Source: Lachnospiraceae bacterium (GTDB lineage Bacteria; Bacillota; Clostridia; Lachnospirales; Lachnospiraceae). Taken from it: a stretch of DNA of 64,000 bases. Of this stretch, positions 63,186 to 64,000 are shown one piece after another (positions within the stretch are counted from its first letter, which is position 1; each line of letters starts with the position of its first letter). The notes under the pieces are model-generated. The model was not told where the DNA came from and ran no database searches. It saw only the letters and a program-made list of their open reading frames with translations. The stretch lies in the NCBI GenBank assembly GCA_017614155.1, contig JAGACK010000017.1, positions 1 to 64,000 on the forward strand, written 5' to 3'. Made by a program: the position numbers and the translations under genes.

Positions 63186-64000
63186 CTACAGCTTTGTTTC
63201 CGGGATAAATACTCTTTCATTATACAGTTCGGCTTTCTTTCTGGCTTCGCTGTCAGCCATTTCGCAAAAGACGCTTTGGGCGCAGACGCTTTCCTGTCCT
63301 GAACGCCTTCTTGCCTTCACATAACTGCCGTCAGGCTGCAGAACGGAAGCCTTTACATTATCGTCAAGCTGGATCTGAAGGATCATCCGAAGTTCTTCCT
63401 TAAGCTCCTCATTCTCTATGGGAAACAGGATCTCCACTCTTCTTTCAAGGTTTCTGGGCATCCAGTCTGCCGAACCGCAATAGATCTCCTCGTTTCCTGA
63501 ATTATAGAAATAAAAGATCCTCGCATGCTCCAGGTAAGTCCCTACTATGGATCTGACAGTAATGTTTTCGGAGATCTTTTCAATGCCGGCCTTAAGCGAG
63601 CATATGCCCCTGACGATCAGATCTATCTTTACACCGGCCATCGATGCAGTGTACAGCGCTTTTATTATGTCGCTGTCGCATACGGAATTCATCTTCGCGA
63701 TTATCCTTCCGCCGGATCCTGAAAGCGCATGCTCCGTCTCCCTTCGTATGAGGTAAAGAAATCTGTCTTTCAGCCACAACGGAGCCACGGCAAGCTTGTT
63801 CCATGCCACGGGCTCCGAATAACCTGACAGCATGTTGAATACAGCGGTTGCATCTTCGCCGTAAGGTTCGCTGCAGGTAAAGAAGCCTATGTCTGAATAC
63901 AGCTTTGCAGTTGTATCATTATAATTTCCTGTACCCAGATGAACATACCTTGTGATACCGTCTTCCTCCCGTCTTACCACGAGAGTTATCTTTGAGTGAA
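63186..64000 (-). CDS. ppk1: Polyphosphate kinase (C-terminal part, cut by window edge)
   Basis: About 271 residues continuing past the right edge. HSKITLVVRREEDG runs into YVHLGTGNYND, the conserved PPK1 segment, followed by NKLAVAPLWLKDRFL, RIIAKMNSVCDSDIIKALY and the VGTYLEHARIFYF stretch with its conserved His. The C-terminus is SADWMPRNLERRVEILFPI and onward, typical of PPK1. It reversibly makes polyphosphate from ATP. The N-terminal half is outside the window. Confidence 0.94.
   Translation of the reverse strand, partial: HSKITLVVRREEDGITRYVHLGTGNYNDTTAKLYSDIGFFTCSEPYGEDATAVFNMLSGYSEPVAWNKLAVAPLWLKDRFLYLIRRETEHALSGSGGRIIAKMNSVCDSDIIKALYTASMAGVKIDLIVRGICSLKAGIEKISENITVRSIVGTYLEHARIFYFYNSGNEEIYCGSADWMPRNLERRVEILFPIENEELKEELRMILQIQLDDNVKASVLQPDGSYVKARRRSGQESVCAQSVFCEMADSEARKKAELYNERVFIPETKL

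Overview
This is a roughly 45-50% GC chromosomal window from a low-GC Gram-positive anaerobe, most likely a Lachnospiraceae-type Clostridia (Butyrivibrio-like rumen or gut bacterium). That guess rests on the gene order (FAD oxidoreductase, cmk, ispH, rpsA), a biotin-dependent Na+-pumping decarboxylase operon, strong GGAGG ribosome binding sites, a class B sortase, very large BspA/InlB-like surface proteins, and Rex next to NAD(P)HX repair. I found no rRNA, tRNA, CRISPR array, prophage or transposase gene. Nearly all long genes lie on the minus strand.

Layout. 1-6.2 kb: a cut gene, cytidine deaminase, a small membrane protein, a CheY-like regulator, threonine synthase, an AP2/degenerate-HNH protein, a membrane-anchored GH25 lysozyme-like protein and a YprB-like exonuclease. 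6.2-11.6 kb: one minus-strand operon running tetR, FAD oxidoreductase, cmk, ispH, rpsA, cheR. 11.6-17 kb: a five-gene decarboxylase/transcarboxylase operon (12S-like carboxyltransferase, OadG-like lipoprotein, biotin carrier, OadB Na+ pump, OadA/5S carboxyltransferase) closed by a strong terminator. 17-23.9 kb: a compact series rex, coiled-coil protein, nnrDE, corC-like, yebC, small acidic protein, metallophosphoesterase, scpA, scpB. A Rex box overlaps the rex promoter and faces the divergent ABC-F gene.

25.8-42 kb is a cell-surface block: a 1700-residue C1 peptidase with Ig-like repeats, isocitrate dehydrogenase, two BspA-type leucine-rich-repeat proteins (one with a TPKTG sorting signal) and a 1458-residue InlB-repeat protein. 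42-46.4 kb is an accessory patch: a nucleotidyltransferase-BrnT chimera with a small BrnA-like partner (a possible hybrid toxin-antitoxin), an XRE-Uma2 protein behind a terminator hairpin, an orphan amino-acid-adenylating enzyme, a GIY-YIG protein, sortase B and a perfect REP-like inverted repeat.

46.4-64 kb returns to core genes: nitroreductase, leuS, a GT39-like membrane protein, an EF-G paralogue with altered G motifs, a PilZ protein, then pheS-pheT-queA-tyrA-aroA as one run. After these come a secreted alanine-rich coiled protein with an unusual palindrome-rich 5' region, a Cof-type HAD phosphatase and the 3' part of polyphosphate kinase. CheY, CheR and PilZ suggest a chemotactic, c-di-GMP-responsive cell. 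The most novel-looking item is the NTase-BrnT/BrnA-like pair at 42.0-42.6 kb.
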